From Dipteris shenzhenensis (lineage: Eukaryota; Polypodiophyta; Polypodiopsida; Gleicheniales), in assembly GCA_047967505.1 (NCBI GenBank), contig CM106538.1: a DNA stretch of 64,000 nt, one strand, 5' to 3'. Positions 10,418-23,400 of the stretch are shown piece after piece (the stretch's first letter is position 1; every line of letters begins with the position of its first letter). The position numbers and the translations under genes were made by a program. The notes beneath the pieces were generated by a model, which did not search any database, was not told where the DNA came from, and worked only from the letters and a program-made list of their open reading frames with translations.

Positions 10418-11994
10418 CTACTCATTCGAATCGTCCTCGTCAACCTTGTCCTCGTCCGCATCTTGTTGGCCTGATCCTTGGTCCTCATGAGCTGCACCTT
10501 CTCCTTGATCCTCGTCACGTGTGTTTGATCCTTGGCCCTAGTGATCGCTTGCCTCCGGTGATGGGATGCTCGAGCTTTGACCCTAAGAGTGAACTGTATA
10601 AACTGAAAATTAAATTGGAACTTAAAGAATAAAACAATTTAAAAAGTGAGATTACAAGTAGGAGTAGACTTATACCGTGCGAGCAGCCACCTCAGCCCAA
10701 TCAACCATCGCTCCCATTGCCTCTTGCTCAATACACCACAGCTTTGTTCCTATGCGAAATGCGTATCGTGTCTCTGCATCTGTAGGAAGATGACCCATCA
10801 CAGCTTGCTGTGGATCCAATTTATGAGAGTTAGAGTTAGATAAAGTGCATGTAATATGTAGTAAAACAAATAGAATAATACATTAAATGAGAAGAAGTAG
10901 ACTTACCATGGTTGCCTTGAATGCCAACCGTTCGCTTGCACCAAAGTGCGAAGTACCTACGATGTCCAGCCATCTCTTCGCAGCCCTCCTCTAACCCTCG
11001 AACATTTCGGGATGGTCCCTATTCTGCTTCTTGAAGAACTTCCACTCAGCTTTGTTTACCCAGTTGGGTTTAGCCATTCCCTTTGCGATGGAAGTATGCA
11101 AGGTTGATCTACGATGCTTCAAGACCAAACCCATGCGCTCTCACATATAATTCTCATTAAACTCCCAATTTGGCAGGTTAGGGTATTTTTGTTTTAATTC
11201 ATCGATGATCGCCTGCTTCTTTTGGTCATCTTGATACCGCCAATTGGCAGCAATGCTGCTCTTGAAGCGATGGCTCATCAACCACCTCATGGTGGCCATC
11301 ACTGCTTTATCCTTTCTATCTTCTATTACCTCTCCGACAGTCGTGATTTGATAGGAGAGATCCTCTGATGAGTAAGGAGGACTAATGGTAGCAGAGTCAA
11401 AAGGAGTGGAAGCTATGTGAGCGCTTCCGGAGCGAGGAGTGGTAGTGGGAGTAGGAGAGGGCAAGAGACCTGAGTGATACTATGTCTCCGGACCAAGTGG
11501 AGACCTGTAGGATATGAGTGTGCTAACTCATCTACATCTCCCGAGTCAGCACAACATAAGCGACCCCTCCTACGCTTCCTTCCCTTACGAGAGGTACGCG
11601 CAGGTGATGACCCCTCGGTTGAAGGGGCACGAGGGGACGGCTGGGTAGTAGGTCCAGCCGTCGATATAGGGGAGGGAATTGCTGAGGTCCTCTGAGATAG
11701 CAGAGAGAAGAATCTTGTTGCCTCTTCATCGGTCATCTGCACTACAAACTCATTGGGACTCCTGACAAAGCCATGTGCGGCTAGCAAAGGAGTCCCCCGA
11801 GGGGTAGTCATAGTGCTACATCCGAGAGGAGTGGGACCAGGGGTAGTCGCAGTGCTAGGTCCGAGAGGAGTCAGACCATGGGTCATCCCCTCAGGTGTCT
11901 CTTGAGAGGAATCAAAGTCCTCTGGAGCATATAGATCGTGATCTCTCCTCCTGCAAGGCTGTCCATACTCATCAGACATGCGACATGATCCCAT
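10418..11994 (-). pseudogene. TnpA-like protein of CACTA-1
   Basis: This is the leftward gene of the CACTA element. The coding start is probably ATG at 11994 (MGSCRMSDEYGQP), directly after a splice acceptor (GTTAG|ACATGGG). A Pro/Thr-rich N-terminus has repeats of TTPGPTPLGCST. MTDEEATRFFSLLSQRTSAI and a Ser/Arg-rich linker (SRKGRKRRRGR) follow. Then comes the conserved domain with WRYQDDQKKQAIIDELKQKY and, nearer 11000, ERMGLVLKHRRSTL and WKFFKKQNRDHPEMFEG. The last block resembles the plant Ptta/En/Spm Transposase_24 family. The final exon ends in an acidic tail (DEDDSNE). A frame change near 11430 and stops near 11141 and 10990 break it. Expected role: a DNA-binding partner of TnpD. Confidence 0.65.
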
Positions 11995-12003
11995 GTCTAA
12001 CAT

Positions 12004-14985
12004 AGACACAAACACAAAAAAAAAAAACAAAAAACAAACATAAGCATAGGCATAGGCATAGGCATAGGCAAAGGAAAAGAGGAAGAAGAGGGAAAGGAAA
12101 ATAGATTGGAAGAGGGGAAAGAGAGAAGAAGAGGGAAAGGAAAGAGGAAGAAGAGGAAAAGAAGAAGAAGAGGGAAAGGAAAAGAGATTGGAAGAGGGGA
12201 AAGAGAGAAGAAGAGGAAAAGAGGAAGAAGAGGGAAAAGAGGAAGAAGAGGGAAAAGAAGAGGGAAAGAAGAGAAAGAAGAGGGAAAAGAGGAGGAAGAG
12301 GAAAAGAGGAAGAAGAGGGAAAGGAAAAGAGATTGGAAGAGGGGAAAGAGAGAAGAAGAGGGAAAGGAAAGAGGGAAAGAAGAGAGAATAAGAGGGAAAG
12401 AAGAGGGAAAGAGAGAAAAAGAGACATATGCTCATGCATAAGCATAAGCATAAGCATGAGCATATATCTCCTCTTATGCATATGCATAAGCATAAGAGCA
12501 TAAGAGCATGAGCATAAAAGAGGGGAAAGAGGGAAGAAGAGGGAAAGGAAAAGAGGGAGGAAAAGAGGAAGAAGAGGGAAAGGAAAAGAGATTGGAAGAG
12601 GGGAAAGAGAGAAAAAGAGGGAAAGGAAAGAGGGAAAGAAGAGAGAAGAAGAGGGAAAGAAGAGGAAAAGAAGAGGAGAGAAGAGGGAAACGAGAAAGAA
12701 GAGGAGAAGAGGAAGAATAGGGAAAGGAAAAGAGATTGGAAGAGGGGAAAGAGAGAAGAAGAGGGAAAGGAAAGAGCGAAATAAGAGAGAAGAAGAGGGA
12801 AAGAAGAGGAAGAAGAGGAAAGGAGAAAGAAGAGGAAAAGAAGAGAGAAAAGAGAAGAGGAGGGAAAAGAGGAGGGAAAAGAGGAGAAGAGGAGGAAAAG
12901 AGGAGGGAAAAGAGGAGGGAAAAGAGGGGGGAAAAGAGGAGAACAGAGAAAAAGAGGGAAAGGAAAGAGAGATTGGAAAAGGGAAAAGAGGGAAAGAAAG
13001 AGAGAAGAAGAGAGAAAGGAAAGAGGGAAAAAGAGACATATGCTCATGCTTATGCATGAGCATATGTCTCCTTCTCTTATCCTCATGCATAAGCATAAGC
13101 ATGAGCATATGTCTCCTTCTCTTATGCTCATGCATAAGCATAAGCACGAGCATATGTCTCCTTCTCTTATGCTTATGCTTATGCTTATGCATAAGACTCC
13201 TCTTATGCATAAGCATAAGAGAAGGAGACATATGCTCGTGCTTATGCTTATGCATGAGCGTAATAACATGAGCATGAAAGAGGGAAAAGAGGGGGGGAAA
13301 GAGAAGAAGAGAGAAGAAGAAGGAAAGGAAAGAGAGATTGGAAAAGGGGAAAGAGGGAAAGAAAGAGAGAAGAAGAGGGAAAGGAAAGAGGGAAAAAGAG
13401 ACATATGCTCATGCTTATGCATGAGCATATGTCTCCTTCTCTTATGCTTATTCTTATGCTTATGCATAAGACTCCTCTTATGCATAAGCATAATCTCCTT
13501 CTCTTATGCTCATGCATAAGCATAAGCATGAGCATATGTCTCCTTCTCTTATGCTTATGCTTATGCTTATGCATAAGAGGAGTCTTATACATAAGCATAA
13601 GAGAAGGAGACATATGCTCATGCTTATGCTTATGCATGAGCATAAGAGCATGAGCATGAAAGAGGGAAAAGAGGGGGGAACAGAGGAGAAGAGAGAAGAA
13701 GAGGGAAAGGAAAGAGATATTGGAAAAGGGGAAAGAGGGAAAGAAAGAGAGAAGAAGAGGGAAAAAGAGACATATGCTCATGCTTATGCATAAGCATGAG
13801 CATATGTCTCCTTCTCTTATGCTTATGCTTATGCATAAGAGTCTTATGCATAAGCATAAGCATAAGAGAAGGAGACATATGCTCATGCTTATGCTTATGC
13901 ATGAGGATAAGAGCATGAGCATGAAAGAGGGAAAAGAGGGGGGAAAGAGGAGAAGAGAGAAGAAGAGGGAAAGGAAAGAGAGATTGGAAAAGGGGAAAGA
14001 GGGAAAGAAAGAGAGAAGAAGAGGGAAAGGAAAGAGGGAAAAAGAGAGAAGAAGAGGGAAAGAAGAGGGAAAGAAAAGAGGGAAAAGAGAAAGAAGAGGA
14101 GAAGAGGAAGAAGAGGGAAAGGAAAAGAGATTGGAAGAGGGGAAAGAGAGAAGAAGAGGGAAAGAAGAGGAAGAAGAGGGAAAAGAGAAAGAAGAGGAGA
14201 AGAGGAAGAAGAGGGAAAGGAAAAGAGATTGGAAGAGGGGAAAGAGAGAAGAAGAGGGAAAGGAAAGAGAGATTGGAAAAGGGGAAATAGGGAAAGAAAG
14301 AGAGAAGAAGAGGGAAAGGAAAGAGGGAAAAAGAGACATATGCTCATGCTTATGCATGAGCATATGTCTCCTTCTCTTATGCTCATGCATAAGCATAAGC
14401 ATGAGCATATGTCTCCTTCTCTTATGCTTATGGTTATGCTTATGCATAAGACTCCTCTTATGCATAAGCATAAGAGAAGGAGACATATGGTCATGCTTAT
14501 GCTTATGCATGAGCATAAGAGCATGAGCATGAAAGAGGGAAAAAGAGGGGGGGAAAGAGGAGAAGAGAGAAGAAGAGGGAAAGGAAAGAGATATTGGAAA
14601 AGGGGAAAGAGGGAAAGAAAGAGAGAAGAAGAAGGAAAAGAGGGGGGGAAAGAGGAGAAGAGAGAAGAAGAGGAAAAGAGAAGCACGAGCATATGTCTCC
14701 TTCTCTTATGCTCATGCATAAGCATAAGCATAAGCATGAGCATATGTCTCCTTCTCTTATGCTTATGCTTATGCTTATGCAACAGAAGGAGACATATGCT
14801 CATGCTTATGCTTATGCATGAGCATAAGAGAAGGGGGAAAGAGAGAAGAAGAGGGAAAGGAAAGAGTGAAAAAGAGGGGGAAAGAGATTGAAAGATTGAA
14901 GGAGAAGGAGAAGGAAAGGAGGGAAAGAAGAGAAGAGAAGAGGGAAAGAAGAGGGAAGAGAGGGGAAAAGAGGGTTCCTACACCC
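12004..14985 (-). repeat. Low-complexity, palindrome-rich intron of TnpA-1
   Basis: Plus strand: purine tracts (GAAGAGGGAAAGGAAAGAG, with recurrent AGATTGGAAGAGGGGAAAG) alternate with blocks of CATATGCTCATGCTTATGC / GCATAAGCATGAGCATATG that are palindromes and inverted repeats of one another. The tract lies between the exon ending at about 15077 (donor GTAAGTGC on the minus strand) and the TnpA acceptor at about 11998, so it behaves as one long intron. Long frames on either strand (up to 692 codons, all Phe/Ser/Leu or Lys/Arg/Glu) are artefacts of the composition. Confidence 0.8.
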
Positions 14986-15069
14986 ATCACTGTAGCTAGT
15001 GCTTAAGGTGCTAGCTGTAGGCCAATGCAAATAACAAAAATAACAAATGGAAAAAAGAGGAAGCACTTA

Positions 15070-15420
15070 CTTGGAATAGTACATCCCGCTCGGTGTTTTG
15101 TGGACTGGCCCTACAAAAGAGAGAAAACATACCATTTTCAAATAAGATGTTAGAGGAAGGAGGAGATTACAAAAGCAACTTCTCAAAGAGATTGGATTGA
15201 GGAGACAAGGAGAAAGAGAAGGAAGAGAAATACAAAAAAGACTAGAAGAGGTGAGTCTTCTTTCTTTCTTGAAATCTCATTTTTTGTTTCAATCCTTTGA
15301 AATCAAGCATGAAAACTAGTACACAGCTTTAGCAATATAAGAAGAAGCACTCACAAAACGAAATCTCACAAAAAACTACATACATTGTTCAAAGAGACTC
15401 ACCTTCTTGAAAAACTTCCT
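15070..15420 (-). other. 5' non-coding exons of TnpA-1
   Basis: On the minus strand an exon ends TCAAGAAG|GTGAGT (about 15403). A short exon of about 45 bases (GGCCAGTCC...ATTCCAA|GTAAGT, about 15077-15115) follows after an acceptor TTTTGTAG. The same splice sites recur in CACTA-2 (47970-48335) and CACTA-3 (about 30720-31085). Conservation of the sites in three copies is the evidence; no coding potential is claimed. Confidence 0.6.
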
Positions 15421-15589
15421 TTCAAGAAACCAAAGAGGGAGAAGGGTGCAGAGGGAGCACAAGTACTAGGAGAGGGGTGAGTAGTGGTGAGGAGTAAAGA
15501 ATAGAGTGGGAGGTCATTGGAAATAGGTGGGAGGAGAGATTGCTTTGCTTGCAATAGAGATTAGAGAGTGTTAAAGAAAGCGCCATGCA

Positions 15590-15796
15590 TCGCATCGAGT
15601 TTCAGTTTTAACCCACAGCATCGCTATATAGCGACACTATTCTGTTGCTATATAGCGTTGGAATAGAGCCAAACATCACCATATAGCGACGCTTTAAGAC
15701 ATTTTATGTTTGAAGTTAAAAAAGAAGCTCATAGATCATATTTTATAACTGTTAATATATTTCCTTGCAACTTATGCTGTGATTTTATAAGTGTAG
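15590..15796. promoter_or_regulatory. Divergent promoter with palindromes, CACTA-1
   Basis: This lies between the TnpA 5' exons (leftward) and the TnpD ATG at 15797 (rightward). It carries ATCGCTATATAGCGACAC at 15624-15641 and partial copies (GCTATATAGCGTTGG, CACCATATAGCGACG). Both genes would be driven from here. The shared palindromes suggest control by the element's own TnpA (inference). Confidence 0.6.
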
Positions 15797-15838
15797 ATGG
15801 AAGGGACGAGTTTGATGATGCACCAACGCTTGAAAGCA
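15797..15838 (+). pseudogene. TnpD exon 1 stub of CACTA-1
   Basis: ATGGAAGGGACGAG matches the start of TnpD in CACTA-2 (48735) and CACTA-3 (31644). About 42 bases on, after GAAAGCAC, the sequence switches into the 182-bp satellite. The next matching TnpD sequence is at 27462. The exon-3 and exon-4 catalytic part of TnpD is absent from this element. Confidence 0.75.
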
Positions 15839-18800
15839 CATAAGTGCTTGATTGGATAACATACCTAGCAACGTGTTTTTTGACGGATGTGCATGACACT
15901 AGAGCAAAAATAGTATTTAATGCTCGATCGACCATGCAAAGCATATCTGATGGGCACAATACTTTGCACAGACCTTCAACTAGGTGGAATTTACTTACAT
16001 GCAAAGTGGCACGCCCATCGCATAAGTGCTTGATCAGATAACACACATAGCAGTGTGTTTTTTTACGGATGTGCATGGCACTAAGGCAAAAATTGTATTT
16101 AATGCTCGATCGACCATGCAAAGCATATCCGATGGTCACGATACTTTGCACACACTTTCAACTAGGTGTAATTGACTTACATGCAAAGTGGCATTCCCAT
16201 CGCATAAGTGCTTGATCGGATAACACACCTAAGAGCGTGTTTTTTTACGGATGTGCATGGCACTAAGGCAAAAATGGTATTTAATGCTCGATCGACCATG
16301 CAAAGCATATCCGATGGGCATAATACTTTTCTCATACCTCAACCTAGGTGGTATTAAAATGTTGTCAAAGAGGCACACCCATCCGATAAGTACTTGGTCA
16401 GATAACATACCTAAGGGCGTGTTTTTTTGCGGATGTGCATACCACTAGGAAAAAAACGGTGTATAATGCGTGATCGACCATGCAAATCATATCCGATGGT
16501 GACAATACTTTGCGCACACCTCAACCTAGTAGAAACGGACTTGTGTGCAAACTGGAGCCCCCATTCGATAAGTACTAGTTTGAATAATACACCTAGGACC
16601 GTGTTTTTTCATGGTTGTGCATGACACCAAGGCAAAAACGGTGTTTTATGCTTGATCGACAATGCAAAGCATATCCGATGGGCACAATACTTTGCACACA
16701 CCCTCAACTAGGTGGAATCGACTTACATGCAAAGTGGCACGCCCATCCCATAAGTTCTTGATCGGATAACATACCTAGCAGCGTGTTTTTTGACGGATGT
16801 GCATGACACTAGAGCAAAAATAGTATTTAATGTTCGATCGACCATGCAAAGCATATCCGATGGACACAAAACTTTTCGTATGCCTCAACCTAGGTGGTAT
16901 TGAAATGTTCGCAAGGAGGCACACCCATCCGATAAGTAATTAGTCAGATAACACACCTACCAGCGTGTTTTTTTACGAATGTGCATGGCACTAAGGCAAA
17001 AATGGTATTTAAAGCTCAATCCACCATGCAAAGCATATCTGATGGGCACGATACTTTGCACACACCTTCAACTAGGTGGAATAGACTTATATGCAAAGCG
17101 GCATGTGCATCCTGTAAGTGCTTGATTGGATAACATACCTAGCAGCGTGTTTTTTGACGGATGTGCAAGACACTAGAGCAAAAATAGTATTTAATGCTCA
17201 ATCGACCATGCAAAGCATATCCGATGGGCACAAAACTTTTCGTACACCTTAACCTAGGAGGTATTGAGATGTTCTCAATGAGGCACACCCATTAGATAAG
17301 TACTTGGTCAGATAACACACCTAATGGCGTGTTTTTTTGCGGATGTGCATATCATTAGGAAAAAAATTGTGTATAATGCGTGATCGACCATGCAAATCAT
17401 ATCCGATGGTGACAATACTTTGCACTCACCGCAATGTAGTTAAAACGGACTTGTGTGCAAAGTGGAGCCCCGATCTGATAAGTACTTATTTGAATAACAC
17501 ACCTATGGCCGTGTTTTTATATGGTTGTGCATGACACTAAGGCAAAAACGGTGTGTTATGCTTGATCGACAATGCAAAGCATATCCGATGGGCACAATAC
17601 TTTGCACACACCTTCAACTAGGTGGATTTGACTTACATGCAAAGTGGCACGCCCATCGCATAAGTGCTTGATTAGATAACATACCTAGCAGCGTGTTTTT
17701 TTACGGATGTGCATGGCACTAAGGCAAAAATGGTATTTAATGCTCGATCAACCATGCAAAGCATATCCGATGGGCACGATACTTTGCACACACCTTCAAA
17801 TAGGTGGAATTGACTTACATGCAAATGTCATTCCCATCGCATAAGTGCTTGATCGGATAACACACCTAGCAGCGTGTTTTTTTACGGATGTGCATGGCAC
17901 TAAGGCGCAAATGGTATTTAACGCTCGATCGACCATGAAAAGCATATCCGATGGGCATGATACTTTGCACACACCTTCAATCAGGTGGAATTGACTTACA
18001 TGCAAAGTGGCACGCCCATCACATAAGTGCTTGACCAGATAACACACCTAGCAGCGTGTTTTTTTACGGATGTGCATGGCACTAAGGAAAAAATGGTATT
18101 TAATGCTCGATCGACCATGCAAAGCATATCCGATGGGCACGATACTTTGGACACACCTTCAACTAGGTGGAATAGACTTACATGCAAAGTGGCACGCCCA
18201 TCCCATAAGTGCTTGATCGGATAACATACCTAGCAGCGTGTTTTTTGACGGATGTGCATGACACTAGAGTAAAAAAAGTATTTAATGCTCGATCGACCAT
18301 GCAAATGATATCCGATGGGCACAAAACTTTTTGTACGCCTCAACCTAGTGGTATTGAAATGTTCTCAATGAGGCACACCCATCCGATAAGAACTTGGTCA
18401 GATAACACACCTAATGGCGTGCTTTTTTGCGGATGTGCATATCATTAGGGAAAAAATGGTGTATAATGCGTGATCGACCATGCAAATCATATCCGATGGT
18501 GACAATACGTTGCATGCACCTCAACGTAGTTGAAACGAACTTGCGTGCAAAGTGGATCCCCCATCTGATAAGTACTTATTTGAATAACACACCTATGGCC
18601 GTGTTTTTATATGGTTGTGCATGACACTAAGGCAGAAACGGTGTGTTATGCTTGATCGACAATGCAAAGCATATCCGATGAACACATAACTTTGCACACA
18701 CCTTCAACTAGGTGTAATTGACTTACATGCAAAGTGGCACGCCCATCGCATAAGTGCTTGATCAGATAACACACCTAGCAGCATGTTTTTTTACGGATGT

Positions 18801-20308
18801 GCATGGCACTAAGGCAAAAATGGTATTTAATGCTCGATCAACCATGCAAAGCATATCGGATGGGCATGATACTTTGCACACACCTTCAACTAGGTGTAAT
18901 TGACTTAGATGCAAAGTGGCATTCCCATCGCATAAGTTCTTGATCGGATAACACACCTAGCAGCGTGTTTTTTTACGGATGTGCATGGCACTAAGGCAAA
19001 AATGGTATTTAATGCTCGATCGACCATGCAAAGCATATCCGATGGGCATAATACTTTTCTTATACCTCAACCTAGGTGGTATTAAAATTTTGTCAAAGAG
19101 GCACACCCATCCGATAAGTACTTGGTCAGATAACATACCTAAGGGCGTGTTTTTTTGCGGATGTGCATACCACTAGGGAAAAAACGGTGTATAATGCGTG
19201 ATCGACCATGCAAATCATATCCGATGGTGACAATACTTTGCACACACCTCAACCTAGTTGAAAGAGACTTGTGTGCAAACTGGATACCCCATCCGATAAG
19301 TACTAGTTTGAATAACACATCTAGGACTGCGTTTTTTGATGAATGTGCATGACACTAAGACAAAAACGGTGTTTTATGCTTGATCGACAATGCAAAGCAT
19401 ATCCGATGGGCACAATACTTTGCACACACCTTCAACTAGGTAGAATCGACTTACATGCAAAGTGGCACGCCCATCCCATAAGTGCTTAATCGGATAAGAT
19501 ACCTAGCAGCGTGTTTTTTGACAGATGTGCGTGACACTAGAGTAAAAATAGTATTTAATGCTCGATTGACCATGCAAAGGATATCCGATGGGCACAAAAA
19601 TTTTTGTACGCCTCAACCTAGGTGGTATTAAAATGTTCTCAATGAGGCACACCCATCCGCTGATAAGTACTTGGTCAGATAACACACCTAATGGCGTGTT
19701 TTTGTGCGAATGTGCATATCATTAGGGAAAAAATGATGTATAATGCGTGATTCAAATCATATCCGATGGTGACAATACTTTGCACGCACCTCAATGTAGT
19801 TAAAAAAGACTTGCGTGCAAAGTGGAGCCCCCATCTGATAAGTACTTATTTGAATAACACACCTATGGCCGTGTTTTTATATGGTTGTGCATGACAGTAA
19901 GGCAGAAACAGTGTGTTATGCTTGATCGACAATGCAAAGCATATTGGATGGGCACAATACTTTGCACACACCTTCAACTAGGTGGAATTGACTTACATGC
20001 AAAGTGGCATTCCCATCGCATAAGTACTTGAGCAGATAACACACCTAGCAGCGTGTTTTTTTTACGGATGTGCATGACAGGAGAAAAAATAGTATTTAAT
20101 GCTCGATGGACCATGCAAAGCATATCCGATGGGCACAACACTTTTTGTACACCTCAACTAGGTGGAATTGACTTACATGCAAAGTGGCACCCGCATCCCA
20201 TTAGTGCTTGATTGGATAACATACCTAGTAGGCTCATGTTTTTTTACGGATGTGCATGACACTAGAGCAAAAATAGTATTTAATGCTTGATTGACCATGC
20301 AAAGGATA
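15839..20308. repeat. 182-bp satellite array (about 24.5 units)
   Basis: Unit starts are at 15839, 16021, 16203, 16385, 16567, 16749, 16931, 17113, 17295, 17477, 17659, 17840, 18022, 18204, 18385, 18567, 18749, 18931, 19113, 19295, 19477, 19662, 19837, 20019 and 20199. Spacing is 182 in nearly every case. Each unit has GATAAGTGCTTG-like, CGTGTTTTTTTACGGATGTG, GCTCGATCGACCATGCAAA and GCATATCCGATGGGCAC segments. At least three unit types alternate: A with CATAAGTGCTTGAT, B with CGATAAGTACTTGGTCAG, C with TAAGTACTTATTTGAATAAC. Blocks are duplicated at higher order; units 3-6 (16203 on) closely match units 18-21 (18931 on), 15 units apart. Short open frames inside it are not genes. Confidence 0.95.
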
Positions 20309-20453
20309 ACTTGGCATGATCGGATAACTTCTCCCACCAATAAATTAAGTACTAATTAAAAATTATAATAAATGAGTAGATTATTAAAAAGAGACTAATA
20401 TTTATGTAATTGTTGCTACTGCAGCTTGCTTGCGAAGGACTCTCACAAAGGAG
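20309..20453. other. Spacer between satellite and DUF7869-like gene
   Basis: AT-rich. Near 20423 the sequence TTGTTGCTACTGCAG could be a splice acceptor for the following gene. No other feature seen. Confidence 0.4.
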
Positions 20454-23400
20454 ATGGCTATAGATTTTGTTTCAGGGATGGATGTGATTTTATGTAGCAA
20501 AAGAGAAGTAGTTGCATTTGCTACAATCCATGATAGTGATCCCAATTCACTTTGCCACTTTTGAAGACTTGGCGAAGATAAGGTGGCAGTTACTGTATCA
20601 AAGATTCTTAGCGCACATGTTGACCTAAAGTATAAATGTGGAGATATGGAAACACTTGGAGATGTTATGCCCTACAATACATCCAACAAATCATTTATAG
20701 CATGGGACAAAGATGAGACTTATGCAACAGACATTAATATCAAGAATACAAAGTGCACCACCTTGGATTTTACTATAGGGGACATTTTACAAATGAGATC
20801 ATTTGCAAATAAGATTGTAGCAGAAGGTGAAGTATTGGGATTTGAACAAGTGGAGCAATGGTCATTTGCGCAGATGAGGATTCTAAAAGTCACTGATGAT
20901 GGTATGGTTGATAACATAACATCCTTATGTGATCCCTACTATGAGGTAGGCAAGAATATGAGATGGAGCATGCAATTTTTAAACATGAGAAAGAGGCACA
21001 TGGTTTTCAATGATAAAGACAACGTATACTACAATATCAAAGGACCTAAAAAGCGTGCCCATGTGCCAGGCTCTATCACTTCAAATGGGGATGATTTCAA
21101 TATACTCAATTATAGAAGTGACATCTTATCTGGAGTGGATGAGTTCATTGGTTCCAAGAAACAAAATGATTTTAGAAGCGAAGCCTTATCTGGGGTGGAT
21201 GAATTCTTGCACAGTGAGAAAGGCAAAGGTTTCAATAGCGATGTCTTGTTAAGTGTGGATGAGTTCATGCATATTAACAAACCTGGTGTCAATCAAGGTT
21301 GTGGATTTGTGAAAGCCATGCAAGATGTCCCAATGAGTGATGTTCTCTCAGGAGTGGAAGAGTTTCAAGGTTCTCAATACTCTCGTAGAATATTGAATTC
21401 ATTGAATGGTCCTAAGAGTATGTTAAAAACGAGGATGAGATCAACAGAGGATTATTCAGTATCTAACTTTGATTGTGATATGAACAAGGATGCAACGACC
21501 AATCATGGATGCTTGGTTACAAACAAATGTGAGGAGAAGAAGTGCATAAATACAGATAACAACGTGCACGAGGAACGAAAATGGTCATACATATGCATGA
21601 AGAGAAAGAGAATCCAGGCAGATCCACAAAAGCAACCAAAGAGGAAGAGAGTAATGAAGGAGGAGAACATGTTAAATGCATTGGGATATCTATGTTGCAA
21701 GCGAAGATGTATGCACTTCATTGATCTTGCAGACATCAGGGAATGTAGAGGACATGTGTGGCAAAGAAGGGGAAGCGAAAGAAATGAATACCTTCTCACA
21801 AGTCTCTCTTGCTTTCTTCAGAATGGCAATAAAAGGCTAAGTTCAAGACAAAAGGTAAAACCTCTCGTAAATGGAAAAAGGATTTGCAATAAGGCATATT
21901 GCAATATTACTGGATTATCCCATGGTACATATTGGGATTTAGTCACCAAGGCAAAGGGCGGCAACAAATTTAGCATTCACGGTAATAGAAAAAGGTCCAA
22001 ATCAAGAATCTCAACTGTCAGGGCAGCATCAATTTTGCAAGACTTCATACATGAAAATGCTTTGCCTCAACCCCATATATCTACCAAACTCCCTAACGGT
22101 GATGCGATCACTGAAATGCACCTTCCAATGGGCTTGACAAAGCTCGAAGTATTTGACTCTATTGCAGAAAAGCAAAGGCAAAGAGGGGATGTCGTAGCTT
22201 CTTCTCATACTTTGTATACTCTTTGGAAGAAGAACTTTGGATATGTTAAAATCCCAAGGAGGCAAAAAATGTCAAAGTGCAATGTCTGTGATGATTTAAA
22301 GCGAGCGATTGAGAGTGCAACATGTCCAAATCAAAGGGAATTATACAAAAAAAACTGAAAATCTCATCATGACCTTATTCGACATTCCAGACAAAAATAT
22401 GCATTTTGGAAGGAGCAAGCTATCTCGCATCCTGATGACTACATGTGCCTTATTGTAGATGGCATGGATCAGAATACAACAACATTGCCTCGTTTTGTTG
22501 CCACTCCACCTAAATTACAAGGAAAGCACTTTCTAAAGACACATCTATGTGGAGTGTTAGTGCATGGAATTAAGTTCTTTGCAGATATATGGATTGATTC
22601 CTTGCATGTACATGATAGCAATCAAGTTGTAACATCTATTATGAAGGCAATTCGCAATGTACATGCAGAAAAAGGTCGCCTGCCACCGACTTTGAGAATA
22701 CAAGCTGATAATTGCTGGCGAGAAAATAAGAATGTACTCATGTTTGCATTCTGCTCCATGCTAGTTGCTCATCGAATCTTCAATGAGGTCGAATGTGGAT
22801 TTTTGTATGTTGGGCATACATATGAGGATATCGATCAGGTTTTTAGCACAATCTCAAGGGAGCTTAAATGCTCGGGGGGGTCACTCATCATATGTAACTC
22901 TATCACGTGAGTTTAACAAAAGGATATTTTTTATTTCTAAAATTTACAGAAATAAATATACATAAGGGACTATTTTAAATAGTTTTGGAAAAAAATTACA
23001 GATTTGTATAGAAAAGGGGTACATTTTATTAATGAAAAATTTTACAAATAAGGGATTTTAAATATAGGCCTTGAACGCACGTGATATAGAGGGTTTGTAC
23101 ATAGTGACCCCCCCGAGATTAGATGCAAGGATGTGGAGACAATAGATGACTTGGTAAGAAGATGTGGCAGGCAAGTTGGTGGTCGTAAGGAAAGTACAGT
23201 ATGTGAGAGGCTCGAAAGAATGTATGATTGGAAGAGCTTCATTCTACCTTTCATACAAACGGGTGGTGATGCATTGACAGGTCATACCAATCCACACTAC
23301 TTTCGTTTTTTTTTAAAAGATGAAAAACCCGTAATGCAATGGCAATAGTATTCTCATGATACAAAATGGGAACGTGAAGAACCTTACAGTCTCTTAACTT

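Noticed and set aside
11413-13491. 692-codon minus-strand frame rich in Phe, Ser and Leu
   Set aside because: Only its last quarter (below 12000) is TnpA. The rest is a translation of purine/pyrimidine simple sequence and CATAAG palindromes lying in an intron.
13248-14803. Other long frames on both strands over the low-complexity tract (for example 422, 302 and 268 codons)
   Set aside because: They are mirror frames of the same simple sequence, with no domain and no conservation between CACTA-1 and CACTA-2.
16251-19352. Repeated 65-codon frames (MCMALRQKWYLM..., MRMCISLGKK...)
   Set aside because: They are one satellite monomer read repeatedly, with no start context or conserved protein constraint.
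15839-20308. CRISPR-like array
   Set aside because: The 182-bp units are adjacent without spacers, vary as satellite monomers, and the context is plant nuclear DNA.
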